This document shows, one piece after another, positions 1 to 6,339 of a DNA stretch of 7,323 nucleotides (within the stretch, counting starts at the first letter, position 1; the number at the start of each line of letters is the position of its first letter). The stretch is taken from assembly GCA_002347985.1 (NCBI GenBank), contig DDYM01000034.1, forward strand, positions 27,201 through 34,523, written 5' to 3'. The notes beneath the pieces are model-generated. The model saw nothing but the letters and a program-made list of their open reading frames with translations, had not been told where the DNA came from and made no database searches. The stretch comes from Bacteroidetes bacterium UBA2234. GTDB lineage: Bacteria; Bacteroidota; Bacteroidia; NS11-12g; UBA955. The translations under genes and the position numbers were made by a program.

Positions 1-2102
1 GAAACAGTGGCTTCTTCTAAGGGTTGTAAAATAGAGAAACTCCATTTGTCAAATGCCAACATGGTTGGTGCTGCTCCTGCAGCGGGCCATGTCACGAAGT
101 GGTCTTTGTAATACGCAGTATCGATTTTTAACAGCGACTTATCTGCCATCCAAAAGACGGAGTTGTTATCTGCGCAACCGTAGCCAAAATCTTTCAATCC
201 TGGGTGGGTGATTAAACGACGGTTGTACATTTCATCGCTTTTGTTGTCGCTCATGAGTACCGTAACGCTTTGTGCTGGGTTTGATTCGAGGATGGCTTGA
301 CCAAATGCGGCGGCATCGGCGGCAGGCTGAGAGAAGCACTTGTGGGTTTCTGGTTTGGGTTCGCGACTGAACACGCCAATGGGTGCGTACATGGTTGCGG
401 CCGCCAAACAAGCGATTTGCTTGTCTTCATCCAGTCTTACAGCGGTGGGGACACCTGCGTTTTGTCTGAAGTAATTGATGCGGTTTACGATTTTTTGGTT
501 TGTACTGTCTGGCAATGTTCCGGGCGTACATGTTTTTACAACCCCAGACCATCCGGTGTTTGAAACTTGCTTGCCTTTGATCTTTGAATAGGCAATTTTG
601 CTTCCTTTAAATCGCTTTTCGAAATCGGTTTTGGCCAAATTGCTTTGCAGTATATTGAGCGTTGCGAATTTGGGATTTTCTTTTTGCAGGCGATAATAAA
701 GCCCCCAAGCCAAGTCCATTTGTCCATGTTTGGTTAATGAGTCAATACCGCGCGCCAGCAATTGCTGTTGTTGAGGTTTAAGCGTTGTGTTTTTGGGGAA
801 GTCTTTCACCACAGAATCGCTAAGTGCAATGATTCTTTGCCAATCATAGTAGGCGATCGGCTGTTTTGTCCACTGAGTATAAATGGCCAATCGATTCTTT
901 TTCAATGTGGCATTTTTTGGATATTTGTTGCCAGCATGGTCCATCAACATTCCGATCAAACGATGACTGATGGTTTTGGGCGGATTGTTTAACAACAGTT
1001 CCAATCGTTTTTCATCAATTGCGCCCGTTTTAAACTGCATGGGATACCACTTGTAGAAGAAGAATACGGTTCCACCGGGTGCGTTGTTGCCGAGGTAGTA
1101 TTCTAAACTTTGGGTGATGAATTTACTCGTATCGTTGAGTAGGAATGGGTCGGTAATGTTTTTGGCTTTTCTACCCACCAAATCTGCTTTCCTTTCAAAG
1201 AAATCTTGGTAAGCCAATTCAGCTTCCGCCCAGTCGTTTTCCTGTGTTAGGTATCCAATTCGGTTGAGGTAAAAATTGTTTTGTTCGTGCAAGTAGAATG
1301 TGTCGCTAGGGAAATAGATCAGCGCCTTTTGTAGCCATTGATTGTACATGGCGCTGTAGCCTGTATTTGCTCGGGTTGATGCCAATTCTAGGTTGAGCAT
1401 TTGGCGTTCCCATCCAAGCAATTTGACATTTAGAGGAAAGACAGAAAGACCCATTTCACAGTAATACATTGCGCTGTCCTTCATTTTGGCTTCGTTCAAA
1501 TAGTAATCCGTTAGGTCTTCAAAGGCTTCTCTTACGTAGGTTTTTTTATGTTTATTTTCCGCATTGGCGCCGTAGTTCATCGTGGCAACTTTTCTGAGGG
1601 TTTTAACTGCATCCAAGTTTTGTTTCATCAGAAAATAGCAATGTCCGGCCATTCCTAAAGCGACTGTGTCGCCCGTAAGTTCGTAGCTCGTTTTATACAT
1701 TTGGAGTGCGCGAGGGTATCTGCCTTGCCCGTAATTGCTGATGGCTTCTTTGTTATTGGCGGCCACCAAGGGTTTGAATCGCTCGCCATATACTTTGTAC
1801 AGTCTTAGGTCGTCATCGTATCCAATTGCCTTTACTGCGCTTTTCATCGATTCCTTAAAGTAGTCGGTTTCTTCCTTCCTGTATTTTTCCAACTGATACA
1901 TTTCAAATTCGGAAATCGCTTTGATGTACCATAGTTCGGTGGTTGATTTGTCGTCTTCCAATCCGCTCAAACAGTACTTTCTTGCCTCAGGATATTTGCC
2001 GTTGGCAAAATTTTCGCGGGCTTTAAGGACAGGTTTGGTTTGGGCCGTAACTGCTTGGATGCTTAAGATGCTGATAATGAGTAAAAGGTTGCGTAGTTTC
2101 AT
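1..2102 (-). CDS. Secreted TPR-repeat protein with CAP/SCP (SCP/PR1-like) domain, 3' end outside window
   Basis: The frame is open from an ATG at 2100-2102 to the left edge, giving 700 codons with no stop, so the C-terminus is missing. Residues 1-21 form a signal peptide: K2 and R4, then a run of leucine and isoleucine, then a likely cut after VTA or TAQ. The protein is therefore exported. Residues about 28-480 are alpha-helical and carry several degenerate TPR-like units (for example about 28-60, 117-171, 193-235 and 275-303) with the pattern of small and aromatic residues typical of TPRs. Residues about 535-655 resemble a CAP domain: an N-R-I-N-Y-F-R-x-x-A-G opening, an L-D-E-D step, a helix rich in alanine, and an N-R-R-L-I-T-H-P-G-L-x-x-F-G-Y-G strand. 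The usual H-R pair here reads N627-R628, so one classic CAP cavity histidine is absent. A W-P-A-A-G-A-A-P then W-S-F-S stretch (672-690) continues into a further domain, as in other bacterial SCP-like secreted proteins. The assignment rests on motif recognition. The specific function is unknown, and a type IX sorting domain could lie beyond the edge. Confidence 0.8.
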   Translation of the reverse strand, partial: MKLRNLLLIISILSIQAVTAQTKPVLKARENFANGKYPEARKYCLSGLEDDKSTTELWYIKAISEFEMYQLEKYRKEETDYFKESMKSAVKAIGYDDDLRLYKVYGERFKPLVAANNKEAISNYGQGRYPRALQMYKTSYELTGDTVALGMAGHCYFLMKQNLDAVKTLRKVATMNYGANAENKHKKTYVREAFEDLTDYYLNEAKMKDSAMYYCEMGLSVFPLNVKLLGWERQMLNLELASTRANTGYSAMYNQWLQKALIYFPSDTFYLHEQNNFYLNRIGYLTQENDWAEAELAYQDFFERKADLVGRKAKNITDPFLLNDTSKFITQSLEYYLGNNAPGGTVFFFYKWYPMQFKTGAIDEKRLELLLNNPPKTISHRLIGMLMDHAGNKYPKNATLKKNRLAIYTQWTKQPIAYYDWQRIIALSDSVVKDFPKNTTLKPQQQQLLARGIDSLTKHGQMDLAWGLYYRLQKENPKFATLNILQSNLAKTDFEKRFKGSKIAYSKIKGKQVSNTGWSGVVKTCTPGTLPDSTNQKIVNRINYFRQNAGVPTAVRLDEDKQIACLAAATMYAPIGVFSREPKPETHKCFSQPAADAAAFGQAILESNPAQSVTVLMSDNKSDEMYNRRLITHPGLKDFGYGCADNNSVFWMADKSLLKIDTAYYKDHFVTWPAAGAAPTMLAFDKWSFSILQPLEEATV

Positions 2103-2141
2103 GGGGTTTGATGATACCTCTTACAAATAAAACAGAAATAA

Positions 2142-2163
2142 CCCACAATTGGAAGGGTGTGGG
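2142..2163 (-). terminator. Possible weak hairpin terminator after the CHU_C protein gene
   Basis: On the minus strand, 28 bases past the stop of the CHU_C gene, CCCACA and TGTGGG form a 6-bp stem around a 10-base loop. It is followed by a T-rich stretch (TTATTTCTGTTTT). The short stem and interrupted T run make this a weak candidate. If it works, the CAP-domain gene needs its own promoter in 2103-2141. The only hint of one there is TTTATTTG on the minus strand (2124-2131), one base off the TAnnTTTG consensus. Confidence 0.35.
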
Positions 2164-2191
2164 ATATTCGGTGTATAAAACGCAAAAAATC

Positions 2192-3235
2192 TTACCGGAA
2201 TAGGGTAATGTTCGTTTTGTGATTCTGTTTGTATCCGTTGTTGCCTTTGAGTTGAATCAAGCAGACATAAACGCCTTCAATGGCGGGTTTGTTGAGGTAA
2301 TTTCCGTCCCAAAATCCATTGAGGTCTTGGGTTTCAAATACTTTTTGGCCCCAGCGATTGTAAATCGTCATTTCCATGCTCACAAAGCCCTCTAGGTACG
2401 GACGATAACCATCGTTTGTATTGTTGTTGTCGGGCGTGAATGCATTGGGGATGATTACGATGGGCGGACAGCTATCGATGAGGGCGATTTCGTCGCTCCC
2501 GGAGCATCCATCCACTGAGGTTACGGTTGCGATATAGGTTCCGGCGTTGGATGCGAGAATGGTTTGAGTGGTTTCGTTATTGGGTTTCCAGCTGTATTTG
2601 TAGCCCATTCCAGCGCCAGCATCGAGGGGAATGGCGGTGTTGCGACAAACGAATTGGTCTTTTCCTAAGTTAACAACGGGGAGTTCTCCGATGCGAACTT
2701 TGATTGTTTTGCTTATGGTGGCGCATTTTGAGTAAACTTTCACGCTGTAGAATCCCGCTTTTTTGATGCTAAGCGTTTGTTTGGTTGTGTCGATGCCGGT
2801 GAGGTTCACATCGCTACTGGTCCAATAGTAACTCCATCCACGATGATTGTTCCCTGCGTTCAATACCATGGATACTGCGGGGTTACACAGCACGGTGTCT
2901 TTCATGGGGATGGGTTCTGGGTTTGCCCAAATCACCAATACATAGACGGATTTTGTTGATTTTGTTCCGTTGTTGAATGTGGAAGTACATTCTGTTTTGA
3001 ACAGGCCGGTATCGGGGTAATTGATGTTTTGTGGTTCTCTGTCTGTGGATGTGCCTGGGGTAGCGCCATCGAATTTCCAGGCCCAAGCAACGGAGGGTAG
3101 GCTGCCGGGGTCGTTGAATTCTTTGTAGTTAACACTGCTGCCCTTACAGATGATGAGTGATGGGGTTTGGGCTTGCAGTGAGTTGTTGAATATTCCTGTG
3201 ATTCCAATAAACAGTATTAGCAGGAGGCGATTCAT
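2192..3235 (-). CDS. Secreted PKD/Ig-like protein with gliding-motility-associated C-terminal (CHU_C, T9SS type B) domain
   Basis: This is a 347-residue protein starting at an ATG (3233-3235). Residues 1-22 are a signal peptide (N2, R3, a leucine/isoleucine core, a cut near L-Q-A-Q). Residues about 30-101 fit a PKD-like fold, with an F-D-G-A-T-P-G-T-S-T motif, N-I-N-Y-P-D-T-G and a closing valine-rich strand. Two further Ig-like or PKD-like units follow at about 108-181 and 187-253; the second contains L-D-A-G-A-G, Y-S-W and A-G-T-Y-I-A-T-V. Residues about 262-347 match the CHU_C family: I-P-N-A-F-T-P, M-T-I-Y-N-R-W-G-Q-K-V-F-E-T, W-D-G, G-V-Y-V and a terminal N-I-T-L-F-R. In known cases this domain directs export through the type IX secretion system with type B sorting. 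Eight cysteines lie outside the signal peptide, so disulphides are possible. The protein is small for this class and has no visible enzyme domain, so an adhesin or structural surface role is an inference. Confidence 0.88.
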   Translation of the reverse strand: MNRLLLILFIGITGIFNNSLQAQTPSLIICKGSSVNYKEFNDPGSLPSVAWAWKFDGATPGTSTDREPQNINYPDTGLFKTECTSTFNNGTKSTKSVYVLVIWANPEPIPMKDTVLCNPAVSMVLNAGNNHRGWSYYWTSSDVNLTGIDTTKQTLSIKKAGFYSVKVYSKCATISKTIKVRIGELPVVNLGKDQFVCRNTAIPLDAGAGMGYKYSWKPNNETTQTILASNAGTYIATVTSVDGCSGSDEIALIDSCPPIVIIPNAFTPDNNNTNDGYRPYLEGFVSMEMTIYNRWGQKVFETQDLNGFWDGNYLNKPAIEGVYVCLIQLKGNNGYKQNHKTNITLFR

Positions 3236-3240
3236 GGATA

Positions 3241-3248
3241 CAAAATTA
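3241..3248 (-). promoter_or_regulatory. Candidate -7 box (TAATTTTG) of the CHU_C gene
   Basis: The minus strand reads TAATTTTG, an exact match to the Bacteroidota -7 consensus TAnnTTTG, followed by five bases (TATCC) and the ATG. The nearest upstream TTG lies only 12 bases away instead of the usual 19-23, so the -33 element is not convincing. If the box is used, the transcript would have almost no leader. The gap to dinB is only 28 bases, so read-through from dinB is the alternative. Confidence 0.35.
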
Positions 3249-3263
3249 ATTTTTTTTGGTCAA

Positions 3264-4481
3264 TTAAGTTCTGCGATTTGCCAACAAAGGGGGTGGGCCT
3301 CCATCAAAGGGGTTGTCTGATCGGCCGATGCTTTTCACATCCAGGCCGTTCGCTCTGCGAACGGCCTGGCTCCCAAACCGATTTCGCATTCGATCCATCG
3401 CCTGATATAAATTGGCCATCTCCTCGGAATCCTCAAATAGATTCATCTGAAAACCACCGCTCACCAAATCACTAAGACGCACACCTATCAAGCGAATCAG
3501 CAGTCTTCGGTTGTATAAACGATCAAACAATTCCATGCTTTTGGCAATGATGATATGGTCTGCACTGGTGTAAGGAATCTTGGCCTGCAATGTGTGCGTA
3601 TTGAAGTCGCTGTATCTCACCTTAACCGTAATACAAGCGCAAACTTTATCGCCCTTCCTGAGTTGGTAGGCCAAGTTTTCAGCCATCGCACTCATTAGGT
3701 TACGCAATTTGATCACATCAATCGTGTCTCGCTCAAAAGTCCGCTCGGTGCCAATGCTTTTGCGCTCTTGGTAGGGTTCTACTTTTCGATGGTCGATTCC
3801 TTGCGCCTTCTTCCATAAATCGATGCCGGGTTTCTGGAGCGTTTTCGACAGCAATTCCATGGGCATTTCTTGCAGTGTTTTTATGTACTGTATGCCTAAG
3901 GATCTCAATGTGCGATAGGTTTCGTTGCCAACGCCCGGGATTTTTCTCACCGAAAGCGGTGCCAAGAAAGGCTTCTCATCCCCATAATCCACCTTTCTTT
4001 GTCCTGCGGGTTTGGCGGTTCCGGTAGCAACCTTGCTTACCGTTTTGTTGCTCGCCAACCCAAAGCTAATGGGCAACCCCGTTTCTTTTAAAATGCGATC
4101 CTTGAGTTCCATCGCCAACTTCCACGAGCCAAAAAATTTGTCCATGCCCGTAAGGTCAATGTAAAACTCGTCGATGCTGCTCTTCTCATACACAGGAACA
4201 GATTCGGCAATGATATCAGTAACGTCCTTAGAATAGTCGCTGTATAGTTGTGAATCTCCGCGAATGATGATGGCTTCAGGACACAATTGCTTGGCTTGCT
4301 TCATTGGCATTGCGCTGTGTACTCCAAAGGCCCTAACCTCGTAGCTGCAGCTAGCCACCACGCCGCGATCGCTATTGCCTCCGATGATTACAGGCTTTCC
4401 GTTTAAAGCGGTGTTGCGCAATCGCTCCACACTTACAAAAAATGAATCGAGGTCCATGTGGGTGATGATAGGGGATGACAT
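3264..4481 (-). CDS. dinB: DNA polymerase IV (Y-family translesion polymerase)
   Basis: This 405-residue protein starts at an ATG (4479-4481). It copies past damaged template bases without proofreading. The catalytic acidic residues are visible: D10 in H-M-D-L-D-S-F-F and D104-E105 in S-I-D-E-F-Y. F15 sits at the usual steric-gate position that excludes ribonucleotides. The finger motif S-Y-E-V-R-A-F-G-V (46-54) and A-M-P-M (57-60) are typical. A helix-hairpin-helix lies at K-I-P-G-V-G (180-185), and the little-finger domain spans about 240-340. Residues 345-349 read Q-M-N-L-F, the classic sliding-clamp binding motif. It is not terminal: about 56 residues follow, including an M-D-R-M-R-N-R-F-G segment and a proline-rich end. 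That tail resembles the C-terminal region of some UmuC-type proteins and, from memory, is common in Bacteroidota DinB. The gene lies 80 bases downstream of rnhB and 28 bases upstream of the CHU_C gene. A perfect inverted repeat lies in its 3' end, and a half-site cluster lies in front of it. Confidence 0.96.
   Translation of the reverse strand: MSSPIITHMDLDSFFVSVERLRNTALNGKPVIIGGNSDRGVVASCSYEVRAFGVHSAMPMKQAKQLCPEAIIIRGDSQLYSDYSKDVTDIIAESVPVYEKSSIDEFYIDLTGMDKFFGSWKLAMELKDRILKETGLPISFGLASNKTVSKVATGTAKPAGQRKVDYGDEKPFLAPLSVRKIPGVGNETYRTLRSLGIQYIKTLQEMPMELLSKTLQKPGIDLWKKAQGIDHRKVEPYQERKSIGTERTFERDTIDVIKLRNLMSAMAENLAYQLRKGDKVCACITVKVRYSDFNTHTLQAKIPYTSADHIIIAKSMELFDRLYNRRLLIRLIGVRLSDLVSGGFQMNLFEDSEEMANLYQAMDRMRNRFGSQAVRRANGLDVKSIGRSDNPFDGGPPPLLANRRT
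3341..3369. repeat. Perfect 12-bp inverted repeat with 5-base loop inside dinB
   Basis: CCAGGCCGTTCG (3341-3352) and CGAACGGCCTGG (3358-3369) are exact reverse complements around CTCTG. The repeat is GC-rich and can form a stable hairpin in DNA or mRNA. It encodes residues Q-A-V-R-R-A-N-G-L in the tail of DinB (about 372-380). No T run follows on either strand, so it does not look like a normal intrinsic terminator. I saw no second copy in the window. Confidence 0.85.
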
Positions 4482-4506
4482 AATGCTGGTGTTTTGTGAT
4501 TAAAAA

Positions 4507-4537
4507 ATTGACAAATTTTCGTCAATAATTTAGTCAA
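4507..4537 (-). promoter_or_regulatory. Possible operator in front of dinB: three TTGAC half-sites
   Basis: On the minus strand the gap between rnhB and dinB reads TTGAC-7 bases-TTGAC-8 bases-GTCAA. The inner pair (ATTGAC at 4521-4526 and GTCAAT at 4507-4512) forms an imperfect dyad. The outer TTGAC (4533-4537) is a direct repeat at 12-base spacing. This could be a repressor site controlling a damage-inducible polymerase. The six T bases after GTCAA also allow a weak terminator for rnhB. No known binding site is recognised. Confidence 0.4.
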
Positions 4538-4561
4538 AAAAATCAATCCAACAAGAAAAAC

Positions 4562-5158
4562 TTAAAACAATTTTAGTTGCTCGGGCAATAATCGAAAGGA
4601 TTTGCGGTGGTGGGGCGTGATTCCATGCAAGCGAATGGCATTTCGATGTGCCAAAGTAGGGTAGCCGGCGTTGCCATTCCATCCGTATTCAGGGAACTCT
4701 TCATGAAGTCCTTCCATAATTTCGTCACGATGGGTTTTGGCTAGGATACTCGCTGCGGCGATGTGTAAAAAACGACCGTCTCCTTTGATTTCTGTTTGAT
4801 GAGGGATGTTCGGGAAAGGCTTAAACCGATTGCCATCAACGGCGATGAATTCGGGAATGGTACCCAATTGTTCGATGGCTCTGTGCATTGCCAAAATACT
4901 GGCATTCAGAATATTTATTTGATCGATTTCTTCTGGACTGCATACGCCAATTCCCCAAAACAGGGCCTGTTTCTCAATTATCTCTCTAAGGGCATTTCGA
5001 TGTGATTTGCCTACCTGTTTGGAATCGTTCAGCCAAGGGTGATGAAAATCGTTGGGAAGAATAACAGCCGCTGCCACCACGGGACCGGCCAAACATCCCC
5101 TGCCAGCCTCGTCGCAGCCAACTTCAATCAAATGGGGATGGATTTTAGGCAATAGCAT
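4562..5158 (-). CDS. rnhB: Ribonuclease HII
   Basis: This is a 198-residue enzyme, the usual size for the family, starting at an ATG (5156-5158). RNase HII cuts RNA in RNA-DNA hybrids and nicks DNA 5' of single misincorporated ribonucleotides, starting ribonucleotide excision repair in the cytoplasm. The signature G-C-D-E-A-G-R-G gives catalytic D16 and E17. D108 lies in A-V-D-G-N, and D145 lies in A-K-T-H-R-D after the conserved A-A-S-I-L-A-K (135-141). The substrate loop L-N-D-S-K (44-48) and the ending Y-G-W-N-x-N-x-G-Y-P-T (158-168), then H-H-R-K-S-F, are also typical. The start lies 11 bases after the glycosyltransferase stop, so the two genes are probably on one message. There is no Shine-Dalgarno sequence, as is usual in Bacteroidota. 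Confidence 0.97.
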   Translation of the reverse strand: MLLPKIHPHLIEVGCDEAGRGCLAGPVVAAAVILPNDFHHPWLNDSKQVGKSHRNALREIIEKQALFWGIGVCSPEEIDQINILNASILAMHRAIEQLGTIPEFIAVDGNRFKPFPNIPHQTEIKGDGRFLHIAAASILAKTHRDEIMEGLHEEFPEYGWNGNAGYPTLAHRNAIRLHGITPHHRKSFRLLPEQLKLF

Positions 5159-5169
5159 TGCGCGGAGGC

Positions 5170-5988
5170 TTATGTAGTACTGTGGATTGAGTTTTTTCCA
5201 AATAAAGCAAAGCCATATTTGTAACTGACTTCTACGGTTTGCCAGAAGCAGATCGATAACCCGTTGAAACCGTATTTCCAGCCCCCTTTGAGCACGTAAT
5301 TTCTAAGAAAGCGAGCGAGCCCTGCGGTTAAAAGTTTGACTATCAAATAGAAAATCACACCTCGATGCAATCCAGGATGTTCCAGGTATTCTTTTTTCAG
5401 GGCCAGGCCACCAATTTTACCAAATTTAATCGCTTGTTGCTTCACCGCATTCAAATCAGGGTAGGTATAGTGCAAAATATCGCCCGGAAGCGTCCCTAAA
5501 GAATACGCATCGTTCAGCATAAACTTATCGTGTGGATTTCTACCAGCCCAAACACCACAATGTTTATCCCACAAACGCAATTTGATGTCGGGATACCAAC
5601 CGCAGCCGCGAATGGGACTAGACCCCAAGTGATTGAGTCTAGAAAAGGAATAGCCCTTTGTTTTTCCATACAGGAGTCCGTTTTTGATGGCGGTTTTTAA
5701 ATTTGCCACCAATTCTTGAGATAGGCATTCATCGGCATCCAAACTCAGCACCCAATCAAAGGCCGCCTGATCCTTGGCCCAATTTTTTTGTTGAATATGT
5801 CCTTCAAAATGGTGTTGAAGAACCCGGGCGCCTTTATTCAATGCAATCGAAACGGTATTGTCTGTGCTAAAACTATCAACAACAAGGATTTCATTGGCGA
5901 TTTCAATCACCGAATCTATACAATTGCCAATGTTGTTGGCCTCATTGTAGGCGATAATTACTACCGATATTCCCGTATTGGGTTCCAC
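5170..5988 (-). CDS. Family 2 glycosyltransferase, WaaE/KdtX-like
   Basis: This 272-residue protein probably transfers a sugar from a nucleotide-sugar donor onto lipopolysaccharide core or another surface glycan at the inner membrane. It has the GT-A fold signatures: V-V-I-I-A-Y-N-E-A near the N-terminus, donor-binding D38 in [11 protein letters not shown], and the metal-binding D84-A-D86 in L-S-L-D-A-D-E. The [10 protein letters not shown] segment (131-140) and the Q-Q-K-N-W-A-K motif (66-72) are typical of the WaaE-like subgroup. The hydrophobic C-terminal part (about 210-265) may sit on the membrane. The start is a GTG (5986-5988): an in-frame TAG lies seven codons upstream, and the conserved first strand begins at residue 7, so no other good start exists. 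It is probably the first gene of a two-gene unit with rnhB. The acceptor and sugar cannot be read from the sequence. Confidence 0.9.
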   Translation of the reverse strand: MEPNTGISVVIIAYNEANNIGNCIDSVIEIANEILVVDSFSTDNTVSIALNKGARVLQHHFEGHIQQKNWAKDQAAFDWVLSLDADECLSQELVANLKTAIKNGLLYGKTKGYSFSRLNHLGSSPIRGCGWYPDIKLRLWDKHCGVWAGRNPHDKFMLNDAYSLGTLPGDILHYTYPDLNAVKQQAIKFGKIGGLALKKEYLEHPGLHRGVIFYLIVKLLTAGLARFLRNYVLKGGWKYGFNGLSICFWQTVEVSYKYGFALFGKNSIHSTT

Positions 5989-5993
5989 GGAAG

Positions 5994-6009
5994 CGAAGAT
6001 ACGAAACTA
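5994..6009 (-). promoter_or_regulatory. Two adjacent candidate -7 boxes before the glycosyltransferase gene
   Basis: The minus strand carries TAGTTTCG (6002-6009) directly followed by TATCTTCG (5994-6001). Each is one base off TAnnTTTG. The second lies five bases before the GTG start. No TTG is found at the expected -33 distance, so the call rests on the -7 boxes alone. Confidence 0.35.
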
Positions 6010-6097
6010 TATGAATCGGGTTTATTTGTGTTTAGTATAAACGAACCTCTTTATATGAATATATCTTAGATAAAAAATTGGTGAGTAAATTGATTTT

Positions 6098-6134
6098 AAA
6101 AAAAGCCCCCTCGTTTAAAACGAGGGGGCTTTTT
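6098..6134 (-). terminator. Strong intrinsic terminator of the tRNA gene (possibly bidirectional)
   Basis: A stem of 14 bp pairs 6100-6113 with 6121-6134 (AAAAAGCCCCCTCG with its reverse complement) around a 7-base loop. On the minus strand it is followed by a run of seven T bases. It begins one base after the 3' end of the tRNA, so it ends that transcript and insulates the glycosyltransferase gene downstream. The plus strand also ends in five T bases, so it could work both ways. Confidence 0.92.
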
Positions 6135-6135
6135 G

Positions 6136-6210
6136 TGGGCCCTGCTGGGTTCGAACCAGCGACCCCCTGATTATGAGTCAGGTGCTACTAACCAGCTGAG
6201 CTAAGGGCCC
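6136..6210 (-). tRNA. tRNA with CAT anticodon, probably tRNA-Ile2 (lysidine type)
   Basis: The minus strand folds into a full cloverleaf: 7-bp acceptor (GGGCCCT with AGGGCCC), D-arm starting GCTC, anticodon stem CCTGA/TCAGG around the loop CTCATAA (anticodon CAT), 5-base variable region, T-arm GCTGG-TTCGAAC-CCAGC, and discriminator A. No CCA is encoded. G1-C72 is paired, which rules out an initiator tRNA. C4-G69 and C5-G68, with TTAGCTCAG and GGTCGCTGGTTC close to E. coli tRNA-Ile2 as I recall it, favour Ile2 over elongator Met. Ile2 needs TilS to turn C34 into lysidine so that it reads AUA. There is one extra T in the 3' strand of the D stem (length 75 instead of 74). An elongator tRNA-Met is the alternative. 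Confidence 0.93.
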
Positions 6211-6242
6211 AAATCCCAATTTTGCTAGGATTTTGTGGGTTG

Positions 6243-6274
6243 CAAATTTAGCAAATTTTCTCGAGCGCTCACAA
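6243..6274 (-). promoter_or_regulatory. Promoter of the tRNA gene
   Basis: On the minus strand TTG (6272-6274) and TAAATTTG (6243-6250) are separated by 21 bases. The -7 box is an exact TAnnTTTG match, and the spacing fits the Bacteroidota sigma-ABfA promoter. Transcription would start roughly 25-30 bases before the mature tRNA. The spacer contains an 8-base palindrome GAGCGCTC (6263-6270) of unknown meaning. Confidence 0.7.
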
Positions 6275-6327
6275 CTGCACATCAAATATTATTTGCGTTT
6301 GGTTTCCTTTAGTTCCTTCACGATGTG

Positions 6328-6335
6328 TATTTTCG
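6328..6335 (+). promoter_or_regulatory. Candidate -7 box (TATTTTCG) of the aminotransferase gene
   Basis: TATTTTCG is one base off TAnnTTTG and lies four bases (CAAT) before the proposed GTG start at 6340. No TTG lies at the expected upstream distance; the closest is 26 bases away. The gap 6211-6339 therefore probably holds divergent promoters for the tRNA and this gene. Confidence 0.3.
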
Positions 6336-6339
6336 CAAT

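Noticed and set aside
297..992. Open frames on both strands (88, 63 and 76 residues)
   Set aside because: They lie inside the long minus-strand secreted protein gene, whose signal peptide, repeats and CAP motifs are coherent. The short frames show no family features.
2777..3207. Short open frames inside the CHU_C gene
   Set aside because: They are shadows of a gene with clear signal peptide, PKD and CHU_C motifs.
5788..6069. Plus-strand frame of 93 residues across the glycosyltransferase start
   Set aside because: Most of it is antisense to conserved glycosyltransferase motifs, and the composition is not protein-like.
6221..6255. TTTGCTA and TAGCAAA inverted repeat around the tRNA -7 box
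   Set aside because: Seven bases with a 21-base spacer in AT-rich DNA is easily chance, and part of it is explained by the promoter box.
6263..6270. GAGCGCTC palindrome in the spacer of the tRNA promoter
   Set aside because: It is only eight bases with no second copy nearby, so it is noted but not called as an operator.
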